From: Tolumonas osonensis
GTDB taxonomy: Bacteria; Pseudomonadota; Gammaproteobacteria; Enterobacterales; Aeromonadaceae
Direction: 5' to 3'
DNA length: 64,000 bases
Assembly (NCBI RefSeq): GCF_014202415.1
Contig: NZ_JACHGR010000001.1
Coordinates: forward strand, 310,001 to 374,000
Shown here: piece by piece, positions 19,673 through 29,656 of the stretch
Numbering within the stretch: the stretch's first letter is position 1
Layout of the letters: each line of letters begins with the position of its first letter
Translations under genes and position numbers: made by a program
Notes under the pieces: model-generated
Database searches by the model: none
What the model saw: only the letters and a program-made list of their open reading frames with translations
What the model was told of the DNA's origin: nothing

Positions 19673-21004
19673 ATGTCTGAAATGACCCCGAGAGAAATTG
19701 TCCACGAGCTTGATCGTCATATCATTGGTCAGGCCGAAGCAAAACGTGCTGTCGCTATTGCCCTGCGTAACCGCTGGCGCCGCATGCAACTGACTGACGA
19801 TCTGCGTCAGGAAGTGGCACCGAAAAATATCCTGATGATTGGCCCGACTGGTGTCGGTAAAACCGAAATAGCCCGTCGTCTGGCTAAACTGGCCAACGCA
19901 CCGTTTATCAAGGTGGAAGCGACCAAATTCACCGAAGTGGGTTATGTCGGTAAAGAGGTGGATACCATCATCCGCGATCTGACCGACATGGCACTGAAAA
20001 TGATGCGTGGTCAGGAAATGGAAAAGGTCCGGTTCCGGGCTCAGGAAGCGGCCGAGGAGCGCGTTCTGGACGTACTGCTGCCACCTGCGCGCACCAACTG
20101 GGGTGAAGCGGAAAAATCCGATACCGGTGCACACACCCGCCAGATCTTCCGCAAAAAACTGCGGGAAGGTGAACTGGATGACAAAGAGATCGAAATTGAA
20201 GTAGCCGGCCCGCAAATGGGCGTGGAAATCATGGCACCTCCGGGTATGGAAGAGATGACCAACCAGTTGCAGGGCCTGTTCCAGAACATGTCTTCCGGTA
20301 ATACCCGTAAGCGCAAGCTGAAAGTAAAAGAAGCGCTGAAACAGCTGGTAGAAGAGGAAGCGGCCCGTCTGCTGAATCCGGAAGAGCTGAAAGAAAAAAC
20401 CATTCATGCAGTGGAAAACAACGGCATCGTCTTTATCGACGAGATCGACAAGATCTGTAAACGCGGTGAAAGCAGTGGTCCGGATGTGTCACGCGAAGGC
20501 GTACAGCGTGACCTGCTGCCACTGGTTGAAGGTTGCACCGTCAATACCAAGCACGGCATGGTGAAAACCGATCACATTCTGTTTATTGCCTCCGGTGCCT
20601 TCCAGATCGCCAAACCGTCGGATCTGATCCCGGAACTGCAGGGCCGTTTGCCGATCCGGGTTGAACTGAAGAGCCTGACGGTCGATGATTTCGAGCGCAT
20701 CCTGACTGAACCAAATGCCTCGCTGACCGAGCAATACCGGGCACTGATGGCAACCGAGCAGGTCACGGTGGAATTCACGCCGGATGGTATCCGCAGCATC
20801 GCCGAAGCCGCCTGGAAAGTGAACGAACGCACCGAAAATATTGGTGCCCGCCGTCTGCATACTGTGCTGGAAAAGCTGATGGAAGATATTTCCTATGACG
20901 CAGCAGACAATCCGGGACAAGTGATCAGCATTGATGCCGCTTACGTTGACCGTTATCTGGGTGAACTGGTGGAAGATGAAGATCTGAGCCGGTTTATCCT
21001 GTAA
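19673..21004 (+). CDS. hslU: ATP-dependent protease ATPase subunit HslU (ClpY)
   Basis: HslU is an AAA+ unfoldase that feeds substrates to HslV. The 443-residue product starts [20 protein letters not shown] at 19673, with AAGGA seven bases before. Walker A is [16 protein letters not shown] near residue 55, the I-domain insertion spans roughly residues 110-240, and Walker B is [11 protein letters not shown] near residue 255. The C-terminus ends in EDLSRFIL, the tail that inserts between HslV subunits to activate them. It ends at a strong terminator. Confidence 0.98.
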   Translation: MSEMTPREIVHELDRHIIGQAEAKRAVAIALRNRWRRMQLTDDLRQEVAPKNILMIGPTGVGKTEIARRLAKLANAPFIKVEATKFTEVGYVGKEVDTIIRDLTDMALKMMRGQEMEKVRFRAQEAAEERVLDVLLPPARTNWGEAEKSDTGAHTRQIFRKKLREGELDDKEIEIEVAGPQMGVEIMAPPGMEEMTNQLQGLFQNMSSGNTRKRKLKVKEALKQLVEEEAARLLNPEELKEKTIHAVENNGIVFIDEIDKICKRGESSGPDVSREGVQRDLLPLVEGCTVNTKHGMVKTDHILFIASGAFQIAKPSDLIPELQGRLPIRVELKSLTVDDFERILTEPNASLTEQYRALMATEQVTVEFTPDGIRSIAEAAWKVNERTENIGARRLHTVLEKLMEDISYDAADNPGQVISIDAAYVDRYLGELVEDEDLSRFIL

Positions 21005-21016
21005 TAACGCAAAACA

Positions 21017-21042
21017 AAACGCCGCTTTTAGCGGCGTTTTTA
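21017..21042 (+). terminator. Terminator after hslVU
   Basis: AAACGCCGC and GCGGCGTTT form a stem with a TTTTA loop and a T run, 13 bp past the hslU stop. The A-rich left side lets it also serve the convergent gene. Confidence 0.92.
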
Positions 21043-21049
21043 TATTCTC

Positions 21050-21289
21050 TTACTCTTTGATAACTTTGATATCACTGAAGCCAAATTCACGGAATTTGTT
21101 ATCCCGGAAATCTTTCACTGCCCCTGCCTTTTTGGACAGGGATGCCAGTTGTCGCTCCATGGCCAGATAAGCCTTCAGATCCACGCCTTCTTCCGCGGCA
21201 ATCGCTTCATAGATATCGTGAAATTTGTCATTCGCGTAATTAATCTCGCGCGGCTGACCGTTGTAACTGTAACTGATTCGTAACGCCAT
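21050..21289 (-). CDS. Small conserved protein, DUF2960-like
   Basis: This 79-residue soluble protein begins MALRISYSYNGQPREINYAN and continues with a charged helix containing DKFHDIYEAIAAEEGVDL and a C-terminal DFRDNKFREFGFSDIK. The pattern recalls the DUF2960 family of small proteins found in Vibrio, Shewanella and Aeromonas; this is recognition from memory. No function is known. It is a single gene, convergent with hslU, and shares the terminator between them. Confidence 0.6.
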   Translation of the reverse strand: MALRISYSYNGQPREINYANDKFHDIYEAIAAEEGVDLKAYLAMERQLASLSKKAGAVKDFRDNKFREFGFSDIKVIKE

Positions 21290-21352
21290 GATGCCTCATT
21301 CATTGTGATCGGGATATGCTGCTACATCCCGTACCGCTATTCTACCCTGAAG

Positions 21353-22273
21353 CTAACTCATGGTCGAAAAATGAAACACCAGCCAGCTGAATAAAATACT
21401 CAGCAGCACGGACGCATTCAGCATAGCCCCGGTCAGGCGCCGGTCATAACCAAATATCACCGAATAAGTCAGAACCATGGTCGGCAATGGCAACAACCCG
21501 GCCAGCAACAACGTATGCCGGAATAAGGCATCGAAAGGCAACAGCCAGCACAATAACCCGCCGATGGTACCGCCGATAATATATTTGCTACACAAGGCCT
21601 GTAACAGCAATTTGCGCTGCTCCGCCGGAAACGAGAAATTAAGATACATCCCGAGCAAGAGCAGACTCAGTGGCATGTTGGCCTTGGAGATGACCCCTGT
21701 GGTCTGTAACACCAAATCGGGTAGCTGGATCCCCAGCAGGTTGATCGACAGCGCCAGCAGGCTGGCCATCACCGGTATGGAACGCACTACCGAATGCAGC
21801 AACTGGCGCCAGCTTAAAGGCTTTTCTCCCGAGAAATAGGCGCCGACCGTGTAGCAGACCAGAAACACCATATAGGAGTTGCCCAGATCGTACATGGCAA
21901 TATACGTCAGCCCCAGTTTTCCCCAGATAGCCTCCACCAGCGGATAGGCAAACAGGCCGATATTGGCGCCGGGAAGGGCCATCCCCATCATGCCGCGGAT
22001 ATTGCGCGGATGTTTGCGGAAGATGAACAAAAGACACAGACAGAGCACCGCATTCGCCGCAAAGCCCAATACGGGCAGTAACGCCAGTTGTGGCTGCAGT
22101 GGCAGCGAGGAAAAGACATTAATCACCAGTGCCGGCAAGGTGATATTGAATATCAGCTGTGCGATGGACTCGCCTTCTTTTTCCGTCAGATAGCGGGTTC
22201 GTTTGGCAAGATAGCCGAGCAGAATAATGCAGATTGAAAGCAAAAACTGTTGATTAACATCCGTCGCTTGCAT
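21353..22273 (-). CDS. AEC-family (auxin efflux carrier-like) permease
   Basis: This 306-residue inner-membrane transporter has about ten hydrophobic segments in two five-helix halves. It resembles bacterial AEC (malonate/auxin carrier) transporters: FLLSICIILLGYLAKRTRYL at the start, GANIGLFAYPLVEAIWG in the middle, and GLLPLPTMVLTYSVIFGYD near the end. These carriers usually move small organic acids; the substrate here is not evident. It lies 7 bp downstream of the MFS transporter, in the same direction, so they are likely an operon. Confidence 0.85.
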   Translation of the reverse strand: MQATDVNQQFLLSICIILLGYLAKRTRYLTEKEGESIAQLIFNITLPALVINVFSSLPLQPQLALLPVLGFAANAVLCLCLLFIFRKHPRNIRGMMGMALPGANIGLFAYPLVEAIWGKLGLTYIAMYDLGNSYMVFLVCYTVGAYFSGEKPLSWRQLLHSVVRSIPVMASLLALSINLLGIQLPDLVLQTTGVISKANMPLSLLLLGMYLNFSFPAEQRKLLLQALCSKYIIGGTIGGLLCWLLPFDALFRHTLLLAGLLPLPTMVLTYSVIFGYDRRLTGAMLNASVLLSILFSWLVFHFSTMS

Positions 22274-22280
22274 TTATGCC

Positions 22281-23432
22281 TCACTGTGCAGGCCGGGAAA
22301 TAGTCATTCGTTTCCCGTGCCAGATCAGATAAAAAACCGGCAGCGCAATCACTGCCATCACCAGGAAAACATGCTGTTGCATATGCCGGTACATCATTCC
22401 GCTTAATACGGTAAACAGGGCTAACGATAACGACTGACCGATCGCGGAATACAGCGTCTGCCCGGAAATAATCGCTTCACGCGGTAACCGCTGTGACAAG
22501 AACTGCATCGCCCCTAAATGGGCCAGTGTATAAGTAAACGAATGCAGCGCCTGCGCCGGAAACAAGAACCATAAATTCAGGCTGGTACCAATGGTTATCC
22601 ACCGGATAACAGCCCCTATCGTAGCCCAGAAAAACAGACGTTCCGGTGACCAGCCCGCCAGTAAACGGCGACTGGCAGCAAACATGATAATTTCAAACAC
22701 CACCCCTGTGGTCCAAAGCGCACTGATGGTCGACGCAGAAAAACCCTGCGAATGCCAGTAGATAGCGCTGAAACTATTATAGGCAGAATGACTGCCGAAG
22801 ATCAGGGCTTCAATCGCCAGAAAATTCAGGAAAGCCCGGTTGCGCAATAACATGCCATACCCGTGGCTTTCACTCTCCTGCCCGATGGTTCGTGGTGCGG
22901 GTTTCATCGGCATATGAATACAGAAACCCGCAACCAGTAGACCAAGCACGATACAGTGCAGGATCCAGGATTGCCCAAGGTGTTCAATCACGATACCGAT
23001 CAGGGTAGTGCCGACAATAAAAGCGGCGGATCCCCATAAACGCACATTGCCATAATCCAGATTAACCTGAAGTACCATTCTGGAAGCTATCGCATCGGTT
23101 AACGGTAATAATGTCGGATAAATAAAATTGACCAGCAGCGTAAACAGAAAAACGACCCAGAACTGGGAAGAGAAATAAAAACCGACAAAACTGAGCAGTC
23201 CACCCCAGACCAGTATCCTCGCGGCCGGAATTAACAACTCGGCCCGCCTTACCTGGCGCATGATCGTCAGACTGCCGCACAGACGCATGGCAAAACCGAT
23301 CCCCAGTAACAGACCTATTTGCTCGGATTTTAAACCAACGGATTCCAGCCAGACGCCCCAGAACGGCGAAAAGATACCCAGAACTAAATAAATTGCTGAT
23401 AAATTCAGCGCTAACCAGGGATAAGGTAACAT
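22281..23432 (-). CDS. MFS transporter of the HcaT/nucleoside:H+ symporter-like group
   Basis: This 383-residue, 12-helix permease has FSPFWGVWLESVGLKSEQIG at the N-terminus and DYGNVRLWGSAAFIVGT near residue 125, both features of the E. coli HcaT (phenylpropionate transporter) and related MFS_1-like proteins. The C-terminal half contains ALHSFTYTLAHLGAMQFL. No aromatic-acid catabolic genes lie nearby, so the actual substrate is open. It heads a two-gene unit with the AEC permease. Confidence 0.8.
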   Translation of the reverse strand: MLPYPWLALNLSAIYLVLGIFSPFWGVWLESVGLKSEQIGLLLGIGFAMRLCGSLTIMRQVRRAELLIPAARILVWGGLLSFVGFYFSSQFWVVFLFTLLVNFIYPTLLPLTDAIASRMVLQVNLDYGNVRLWGSAAFIVGTTLIGIVIEHLGQSWILHCIVLGLLVAGFCIHMPMKPAPRTIGQESESHGYGMLLRNRAFLNFLAIEALIFGSHSAYNSFSAIYWHSQGFSASTISALWTTGVVFEIIMFAASRRLLAGWSPERLFFWATIGAVIRWITIGTSLNLWFLFPAQALHSFTYTLAHLGAMQFLSQRLPREAIISGQTLYSAIGQSLSLALFTVLSGMMYRHMQQHVFLVMAVIALPVFYLIWHGKRMTISRPAQ

Positions 23433-23619
23433 CGAACTACAGATGGGGGAGTAATAGCCGAGAGATTAACAAATTGCCGGCATTATTGTCAGGACAGACA
23501 GACAGAATATTTGCGGAGCAAGTCACAGCGTTACCGGAAACAAACCCCAAAAGAAACCGGTTTCAGTCTCATTTCAGACTAAATGTACATGATCAGCAAG
23601 ATACTGGTGAGCAATAAAA

Positions 23620-23646
23620 AACGCCCGGTAAAATTCACCGGGCGTT
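23620..23646 (-). terminator. Terminator after dedA
   Basis: AACGCCCGGT and ACCGGGCGTT form a perfect 10-bp stem with a seven-base loop, 21 bp beyond the dedA stop, with a T run on the minus strand. Confidence 0.9.
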
Positions 23647-23666
23647 ACAGATAGTATTCTGTCTAA

Positions 23667-24335
23667 TTAAGCTTTAGTCGACTGGGCGGCACATTTCACC
23701 CGGATCGCCTGAATCACCATCGGTAACAGTGATATCACAATGATTCCCATCATCAACATCGTGAAGTTTTTACGCACAAACTCCTGCTGCCCGAATTCAA
23801 AACCGGCATAGACAAATGACATAACCCAAATCGCACCGCCAATCAGGTTGAACGCCATAAACCGCTTATAGGTCATCGCCCCCATACCTGCCACAAACGG
23901 CGCAAATGTGCGGATGATCGGAATGAAGCGGGTAATGATGATGGTTTTACCGCCATGCTTTTCAAAGAAAGCATGCGTTTTTTCCAGATGATCCTTCCGG
24001 AACACTTTAGAGTTCGGATTCTGGAACAATTTTTCACCGAAAAAGTGGCCGACGGTGTAGTTGACAATATTACCGGTTACGGCAGCGGTCATCAGCAGCA
24101 TCACCAGCGTATGCACATTCATGGATTCCGGCGAGCCCTGTGTTGCCGCCACCAGCGCACCCGCCGCGAACAGTAGGGAATCACCCGGCAGAAACGGCGT
24201 CACCACAAAACCGGTTTCGCTGAAAATAATCAGAAAGAGAATGCCATAAACCCAGATACCGTAGGTGGTAAAGAGTTCCTGCAGATGCACATCGATGTGT
24301 AATACAAAATCGACGATCAGATGTAACCATTCCAT
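23667..24335 (-). CDS. dedA: DedA-family membrane protein
   Basis: This is a 222-residue inner-membrane protein of the DedA (SNARE-associated/VTT) family, members of which are implicated in undecaprenyl-phosphate or lipid flipping and in proton-motive-force maintenance. It matches E. coli DedA closely from memory: [20 protein letters not shown], the acidic [19 protein letters not shown] re-entrant motif, and [18 protein letters not shown] with its conserved arginine. ATG at 24335 is chosen over a TTG 18 bp upstream because GGGA sits eight bases before it. It is expressed as a single gene. Confidence 0.9.
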   Translation of the reverse strand: MEWLHLIVDFVLHIDVHLQELFTTYGIWVYGILFLIIFSETGFVVTPFLPGDSLLFAAGALVAATQGSPESMNVHTLVMLLMTAAVTGNIVNYTVGHFFGEKLFQNPNSKVFRKDHLEKTHAFFEKHGGKTIIITRFIPIIRTFAPFVAGMGAMTYKRFMAFNLIGGAIWVMSFVYAGFEFGQQEFVRKNFTMLMMGIIVISLLPMVIQAIRVKCAAQSTKA

Positions 24336-24434
24336 AAATGAGATCCCGCTCAAAAAGTTGTGCAGAGTCTAAGCGATCCTATTCGGGGCGGCAATCGCCC
24401 CGGAGAGAGATTTTTATTCGTTTTTTCGGAATGA

Positions 24435-25157
24435 TCAGGATGGTTTTCTCGTAATGGCATCCAGTTCTGCCAGTTTCTGCACCATTTGATTCCGGACAGT
24501 TTCTGTCAGGTCTTTCACTGTCTCACGGCTCCATTGTTTGGTATCCACCGGCGGCATTACCTCGACGATAATTTCACCATTATCCCAGCGGTTTAAATCA
24601 ATCTGATCCGCATAACTGGAACAGACGATCGGGACAATCGGCACTTCAGCCATCAGCGCAGTATGGAACGCACCGGTTTTGAACGGCAGTAATCCGCGGC
24701 CTTTTGAACGGGTTCCTTCCGGAAACATCCAGATTGAAATGCCTCGCTCTTTAATCTTGGCAACTACCTGTTTCATCGAATCCACCGCACGACTGCGGTT
24801 GGCGCGATCAACCAGAATATTACCGCTCAGGTAATAGAGAATGCCGAAAAATGGTACCCAAACCAGATTTTTTTTACCCATCGAGACCACACCCGGCAGG
24901 TTGCAGCCAGTCGTAACGAAAATATCGTAATTGGACTGATGATTCACCGCATACACCACAGAACCAATGTTCCGGCTGCAATCCGGAATGATGGATTTTA
25001 CTTTTACACCAAACACCGGACACATCATGTTCAGCATCCGGCCAAGCAGAAAGACATTGTTTTTATGACGCGGACGCGCCAGGCAAATCACCAGCCCGAC
25101 CAAAAACCAGACGATCATTAAAAATATCAGTACGATGATTCTCAGAATTTTTAACAT
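24435..25157 (-). CDS. plsC: 1-acyl-sn-glycerol-3-phosphate acyltransferase
   Basis: PlsC acylates lysophosphatidic acid to phosphatidic acid at the inner membrane. The 240-residue protein has an N-terminal hydrophobic stretch, the catalytic HX4D motif in NHQSNYDIFV, and the acceptor-binding FPEGTRSKG. A second typical segment is VPIVPIVCSSYAD. The ATG at 25157 has AAGGG eight bases before it. It lies 11 bp downstream of parC in the same direction, the conserved parC-plsC arrangement of gammaproteobacteria. Confidence 0.94.
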   Translation of the reverse strand: MLKILRIIVLIFLMIVWFLVGLVICLARPRHKNNVFLLGRMLNMMCPVFGVKVKSIIPDCSRNIGSVVYAVNHQSNYDIFVTTGCNLPGVVSMGKKNLVWVPFFGILYYLSGNILVDRANRSRAVDSMKQVVAKIKERGISIWMFPEGTRSKGRGLLPFKTGAFHTALMAEVPIVPIVCSSYADQIDLNRWDNGEIIVEVMPPVDTKQWSRETVKDLTETVRNQMVQKLAELDAITRKPS

Positions 25158-25168
25158 CAAAATACCCT

Positions 25169-27439
25169 TTATACTTCGCTGTTGGTTGCCATCGGTTCAA
25201 GCTCGATCCGATCAACCCGTTGTAAGCCCCGCGGTAACTTGGCACCACGACGACCACGTTCACCATGATAGAGCGCCATGTCTGCCGGTTTTAATGTCAG
25301 CTTCCGTTTACCGGCATACAGTGTGACCGCCTGCTCGGCACGGACAACCGCAACATGGATAACGAACTCTTCCCGGCTGGCCACTTTATCTGCCGGAATG
25401 CCAATCAGTTTGTTGCCTTTGCCTTTACCTAACTGAGGCAAGGTATTCAGCGGGAATAGCAGCATCCGGCCTTCATTACTGATCACCAGACATAAAGCAT
25501 CATCCGATTTTGCAGCAAGCTGTGGTGGTAATACCTGCGCTCCTTCCGGCAGCGTCAGTAACGCCTTACCGTTTTTATTTTTACTGATCAGGTCACTGTA
25601 GGCACACAGGAAACCATAACCGGCATCAGAACAAATCAGATAGGTTTCTTCTTCATTACCCAACAACACATAGCGGGTTTGTTCCCCGGCTGTGAAACTG
25701 AGTTTACCGGTCAGCGGTTCACCCTGTCCCCGTGCCGACGGCAAGGTGTGCGTCTCCAGCGAGTAGGTCCGGCCCAGATTGGTCATGAATACGGCCTGCT
25801 GGTTACTGCGTCCCGGTGCGCTGGCCAGATAGCTGTCACCCGCTTTGTAACTCAGTCCCTGCACATCCACATCATGGCCTTTCGCGGCTCGCACCCAGCC
25901 CATTTCTGAAACCACGACAGTGACCAGTTCGCTTGGAGTCAGCTCTTTTTCCGTCAGTTGCTTCGCTTCCTGACGTTCTACCAGTGGCGAACGGCGCTCG
26001 TCACCATATTTCTCGGCATCAGTCTGGATCTCTTTTTTCAGCAGATTGCCCAGCTTGCGTTCAGAGCCCAGCAGACCTTCGAGGTACTCACGTTCTTTAT
26101 TCAGCTCATCCTGTTCACCACGGATCTTGATCTCTTCCAGCTTCGCCAGATGACGCAGTTTCAGATCCAGGATCGCTTCCGCCTGAATATCCGACAGGCC
26201 AAAGCGGCGCATCAGTTCCGCTTTCGGCTCATCTTCATAACGGATGATGGCAATCACTTCGTCGATATTGAGATAGGCGATCAGCAAACCGTCCAGGATA
26301 TGCAGACGATTCAGCACCTTATCCAGGCGGAACTGCAGACGGCGACGCACCGTTTCCCGGCGGAACGACAGCCACTCGCTCAGAATGGTACGCAGATCCT
26401 TCACCTGCGGGCGATGATCCAGCCCCAGCATGTTGAGGTTTACGCGGTAGCTCTTTTCCAGATCGGTACTGGCGAACAGATGCTGCATCAGCTGTTCCAC
26501 ATCAATGCGGTTAGAGCGCGGCACAATCACCAGACGGGTCGGGTTTTCATGATCGGATTCATCGCGCAGATCACTGACCATCGGCAGTTTTTTCGCCTGC
26601 ATCTGCGCGGCGATCTGCTCCATGATACGGGCACCGGAAGCCTGATGCGGCAGTGCGGTGATGACGATATCACCGTCTTCCATATGATAAACCGCGCGCG
26701 CTCTGATGGAGCCACGGCCCTGTTCATAGATCTTGCGGATATCCGAACGGGGCGTGATGATCTCGGCTCTGGTCGGATAATCCGGCCCCTGCACATACTC
26801 CAGCAGATCTGCTGTCGTGCTGTCCGGCCGCTCCAGTAAAGCGATACAAGCCTGCGCCACTTCGCGCACGTTATGCGGCGGAATATCGGTGGCCATACCA
26901 ACCGCAATCCCCGTGACGCCGTTCAGCAGAATATGCGGCAGCCGGGCCGGCAGGATCTGCGGCTCTTTCATGGTGCCGTCAAAGTTTGGCTGCCATTCCA
27001 CCGTGCCCTGATCCAGCTCGCTTAATAACAACTCAGAGAAACGGGATAACCGCGCCTCGGTGTAACGCATGGCCGCGAACGATTTCGGATCATCCGGCGC
27101 CCCCCAGTTCCCCTGCCCATCGACCAGCGGGTAACGGTAAGAAAATGGCTGCGCCATCAGCACCATGGCTTCATAGCATGCCGAATCACCGTGCGGATGA
27201 TATTTACCGAGCACATCCCCGACAGTACGGGCTGATTTCTTGTGTTTTGCCAGTGCTGACAGGCCCAGTTCGCTCATGGCATAGACGATACGGCGCTGTA
27301 CGGGTTTCAGGCCGTCGGCAATATGCGGCAGCGCACGATCCATGATCACATACATGGAGTAGTTGAGATAAGCCTGCTCAGTGAAGGTTCGCAGCGGCTG
27401 ACGCTCGACACCTTCCAGACTCAGTTCAGCATCACTCAT
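25169..27439 (-). CDS. parC: DNA topoisomerase IV subunit A
   Basis: ParC is the DNA-breakage subunit of topoisomerase IV, which decatenates replicated chromosomes. The 756-residue protein has the winged-helix active-site region with [15 protein letters not shown] and MRYTEARLS (catalytic tyrosine near residue 125) and a C-terminal beta-pinwheel domain. The quinolone-determining residues corresponding to E. coli Ser80 and Glu84 are Ser86 and Glu90 here, both the sensitive wild-type state. The open frame extends 55 codons upstream, but [16 protein letters not shown] at 27439 is the canonical start. plsC follows at 11 bp. Confidence 0.97.
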   Translation of the reverse strand: MSDAELSLEGVERQPLRTFTEQAYLNYSMYVIMDRALPHIADGLKPVQRRIVYAMSELGLSALAKHKKSARTVGDVLGKYHPHGDSACYEAMVLMAQPFSYRYPLVDGQGNWGAPDDPKSFAAMRYTEARLSRFSELLLSELDQGTVEWQPNFDGTMKEPQILPARLPHILLNGVTGIAVGMATDIPPHNVREVAQACIALLERPDSTTADLLEYVQGPDYPTRAEIITPRSDIRKIYEQGRGSIRARAVYHMEDGDIVITALPHQASGARIMEQIAAQMQAKKLPMVSDLRDESDHENPTRLVIVPRSNRIDVEQLMQHLFASTDLEKSYRVNLNMLGLDHRPQVKDLRTILSEWLSFRRETVRRRLQFRLDKVLNRLHILDGLLIAYLNIDEVIAIIRYEDEPKAELMRRFGLSDIQAEAILDLKLRHLAKLEEIKIRGEQDELNKEREYLEGLLGSERKLGNLLKKEIQTDAEKYGDERRSPLVERQEAKQLTEKELTPSELVTVVVSEMGWVRAAKGHDVDVQGLSYKAGDSYLASAPGRSNQQAVFMTNLGRTYSLETHTLPSARGQGEPLTGKLSFTAGEQTRYVLLGNEEETYLICSDAGYGFLCAYSDLISKNKNGKALLTLPEGAQVLPPQLAAKSDDALCLVISNEGRMLLFPLNTLPQLGKGKGNKLIGIPADKVASREEFVIHVAVVRAEQAVTLYAGKRKLTLKPADMALYHGERGRRGAKLPRGLQRVDRIELEPMATNSEV

Positions 27440-27497
27440 GTTTCTTATTCTCTTGGTATCTCTCTGATTACTGGGTGCTAGCCTATCATAATCACTG

Positions 27498-27553
27498 CCT
27501 GACAGCGCGATATTTGCAGCCTGACAGCCTGACAACCTCTCGCTACCTGACAG
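27498..27553. repeat. CCTGACAG octamer cluster between parC and yciU
   Basis: CCTGACAG occurs at 27498, 27520 and 27546, with CCTGACAA at 27528, all in the same orientation within 56 bp of the divergent parC/yciU intergenic region. It may be a binding-site cluster or simple repeat drift. Confidence 0.4.
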
Positions 27554-27594
27554 TGATCGTGCTGTAATAGCGCCGTAAAAAATGAGGTGAAAAT

Positions 27595-27915
27595 ATGACA
27601 GCAACTGATAACCAAAACGATCAACTTATCGATCAGGCTTACGAACTTTTTCTCGAGCTGGCGGCCGATAATCTGGATGAAGCGACTATTGCCCTATTCA
27701 ACCGGGAGTTCCCGGAACATGGCGGATTGGGTGACTGCGAACCGGAAGCCGACTGGGAAGAAGAAATTCAGGCGGAAGTGAAACCCGAAGAATGGCTGGA
27801 AGTCCGGGTCGGTTTGCTGAATGCGGATGAAGAATTAGAATACCTGTTTGCCCGCATGCTGATTAACCGCGATCCGGAAAGTCAGGAATGCCATATTCTG
27901 TGGCAGCCGGAATAA
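27595..27915 (+). CDS. yciU: YciU/HI1450-family double-stranded DNA mimic protein
   Basis: This is a very acidic 106-residue protein, matching from memory the HI1450/YciU family whose structure mimics the charge surface of duplex DNA and which may bind DNA-binding proteins. Shared features are [16 protein letters not shown], a mid-segment DWEEEIQ, a [13 protein letters not shown] segment and C-terminal CHILWQPE. Glutamate and aspartate are abundant throughout. GAGGTG precedes the ATG. It is a single gene divergent from parC. Family call is good; cellular partner is unknown. Confidence 0.85.
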   Translation: MTATDNQNDQLIDQAYELFLELAADNLDEATIALFNREFPEHGGLGDCEPEADWEEEIQAEVKPEEWLEVRVGLLNADEELEYLFARMLINRDPESQECHILWQPE

Positions 27916-27965
27916 GCCATTTTTAATTCAGAACCCCGGCGTAAAAGGGCCTGGTTATGCCAGAG

Positions 27966-28868
27966 TCATCGACGGGGTTTACGCCCCCGTAATGTCCGGT
28001 TCTGCTGCCACTCGCCCAGCGTGGCGGTAAGCTCCGCTCCCAGCAGTACCACCAGCCAGCTCACGTACAGCCATACCATCAGAATAGGAATACCAGCCAA
28101 CGCGCCATATATCGATTTGTAGGTGCTGAAATGCTGTACATAATAGGAAAATACGCTTTTGGCACCCTCAAACAATAAAGCGGCTGTCATGGCACCAATA
28201 AAAGCATGCCGCCACATGACCACAATTGTGGGCACCAGCTTATAGAGCAGTAAAATGCCGCCAGTCGAAAGCAGATAAGGAAAAATAGTAGCGGCAGTGT
28301 CACTGACCGATACCACAACAGATACATCCCACCACTTTTGCGCCTTGACATACGACGAGAGCAATAAGCTGCCACCGACCAATACTGGCACCACAATCAG
28401 CATCGATACATAGATAACCCAGGTTTTATACCATTTGCGTTGTCCACGGGTACGCCAGATATGATTCAGGTTCTCGTCCACAGCCGCAATCAGTAATACG
28501 GCCACAACCAATAACGTTAATAATCCGATAGAGGTAGTCTGGGACGCGTTTTTCACAAATAGCGAAAAATGATAGCGGAATGCAATTTCCGTCTCCGGCA
28601 CCAGATTGCTAAAAATAAACACCTCAACCTGACGACGAAGATGAGAAAAGCGTGGCATCCAGGAGAATACGGAAAACACCACGGCAAGGAATGGAACAAT
28701 TGATAATAGAGAAACATACGCCAGATGGCCCGCCAGTACCGGCAACCGGTCATGCCAGACCCGTTTCCGGAAAAAGGCAGAGAAACGGCGGATACGCAGA
28801 CAAAACAGGCGACTCTTTGCCCAGCGCTGATTACGCAGCGCCAGTAATCGGGTTGGATCCTGAACCAT
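27966..28868 (-). CDS. yihY: YihY/RBN-family inner-membrane protein
   Basis: This 300-residue membrane protein of the YihY family was once mislabelled ribonuclease BN. Hydrophobic segments follow a basic N-terminus; the family signatures are LAGHLAYVSLLSIVPFLAVVFSVF split over helix 1, AVDENLNHIWR, and a C-terminal YGALAGIPILMVWLYVSWLVVLLGAEL stretch, of which GIPILMVWLYVSW is the most diagnostic. The arginine-rich tail (RTLRGRKPRR) is cytoplasmic. ATG at 28868 with GAGGA upstream is chosen over a 12-codon extension. Molecular function is not established. It is the last core gene before the AT-rich insertion. Confidence 0.88.
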   Translation of the reverse strand: MVQDPTRLLALRNQRWAKSRLFCLRIRRFSAFFRKRVWHDRLPVLAGHLAYVSLLSIVPFLAVVFSVFSWMPRFSHLRRQVEVFIFSNLVPETEIAFRYHFSLFVKNASQTTSIGLLTLLVVAVLLIAAVDENLNHIWRTRGQRKWYKTWVIYVSMLIVVPVLVGGSLLLSSYVKAQKWWDVSVVVSVSDTAATIFPYLLSTGGILLLYKLVPTIVVMWRHAFIGAMTAALLFEGAKSVFSYYVQHFSTYKSIYGALAGIPILMVWLYVSWLVVLLGAELTATLGEWQQNRTLRGRKPRR

Positions 28869-28934
28869 CTCTATCCTCTGAGCTGCTAATACCACGCCTA
28901 GCATACCGCTGAAAAAAAATACATGTACCTGAAA

Positions 28935-29091
28935 ATTAGATTTAAAAATTAGAAAAGCCAGTGCTGGAGCGGCTTAAAAGGCAATTATCTAATTTTTAGT
29001 GACTTATCTAACTTCTCTGTCCATTTTACCATCAATCTTAAGGTTTTTTATGATAGAAAATTAGATTCGTATCTAATACAAAATATCTAAT
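28935..29091. repeat. AT-rich cluster of ATCTAAT/ATTAGAT heptamers
   Basis: Five perfect copies of ATCTAAT or its complement (28935, 28987, 29060, 29071, 29085) and two near copies (28947, 29006) lie in 160 bp, in both orientations. They sit between the last core gene and a decayed gene at the left edge of the AT-rich sugar island. Confidence 0.55.
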
Positions 29092-29100
29092 TTATTGTAG

Positions 29101-29439
29101 CTTCGGTGGAATATGGCTGCCAGTCACCAGATACATGGCATTTTATCTTGCATCACCTGATAAGCTAATGCAGGTGTCGGCATTACACCATAAAAAGCAG
29201 GTTTAACACCGGCCTGAATCATCGCAGCTGCACAACATCGCATAGCTACTTGATCGATTATTGATGGCTAATGCCATCTGAATGTCATCAAACTCTTGGC
29301 GCATAATAGCCACAAATGCATGTGTAAAAGCAGCACAAACCTGTGGCATGAAATCAACAACAAAACCTCGCGCACCACTTGTTCCGAACACAATACCACC
29401 TTCAGAAATAACAACTTTAGTACTCAATATAACTGCCAT
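29101..29439 (-). pseudogene. Phosphomannomutase/phosphoglucomutase remnant
   Basis: This is the N-terminal third of a phosphohexomutase of the ManB/CpsG type. Reading the minus strand, the fragment starts with ISEGGIVFGTSGARGFVVDF, followed by QVCAAFTHAFVAIMRQ and ALAINNRSSSYAM. After a frame change it continues as AAMIQAGVKPAFYGVMPTPA and LAYQVMQDKMPC, then another shift gives LVTGSHIPP, the edge of the catalytic TGSH loop. The sequence then ends, so most of the protein is missing and at least two frameshifts are present. It is dead. It shows that another polysaccharide-related segment once occupied this junction. Confidence 0.8.
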
Positions 29440-29656
29440 AAATAACCAGATCTCTTTTATAGATATAAAATTTATAAATTTTTTTGTAAGACATACAGGA
29501 AAACCCAACAAAAAAATCATGTGTAAACCATATTTATTTGCAATCAAAAATCATTATGAAAGTATCAAATAAGCAGATGGAAATAGCTGTTTATTTTCAT
29601 ATAAAATTCGTTTAAATTATATTACCACCTAACCGAACAAATATGTATATTCAGAC

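Noticed and set aside
26817-27345. Long frames antisense to parC
   Set aside because: These are shadows of the parC codon pattern; no independent protein features are present.
25679-27345. Search for quinolone-resistance change in ParC
   Set aside because: The key serine and glutamate are both wild type, so there is nothing to report.
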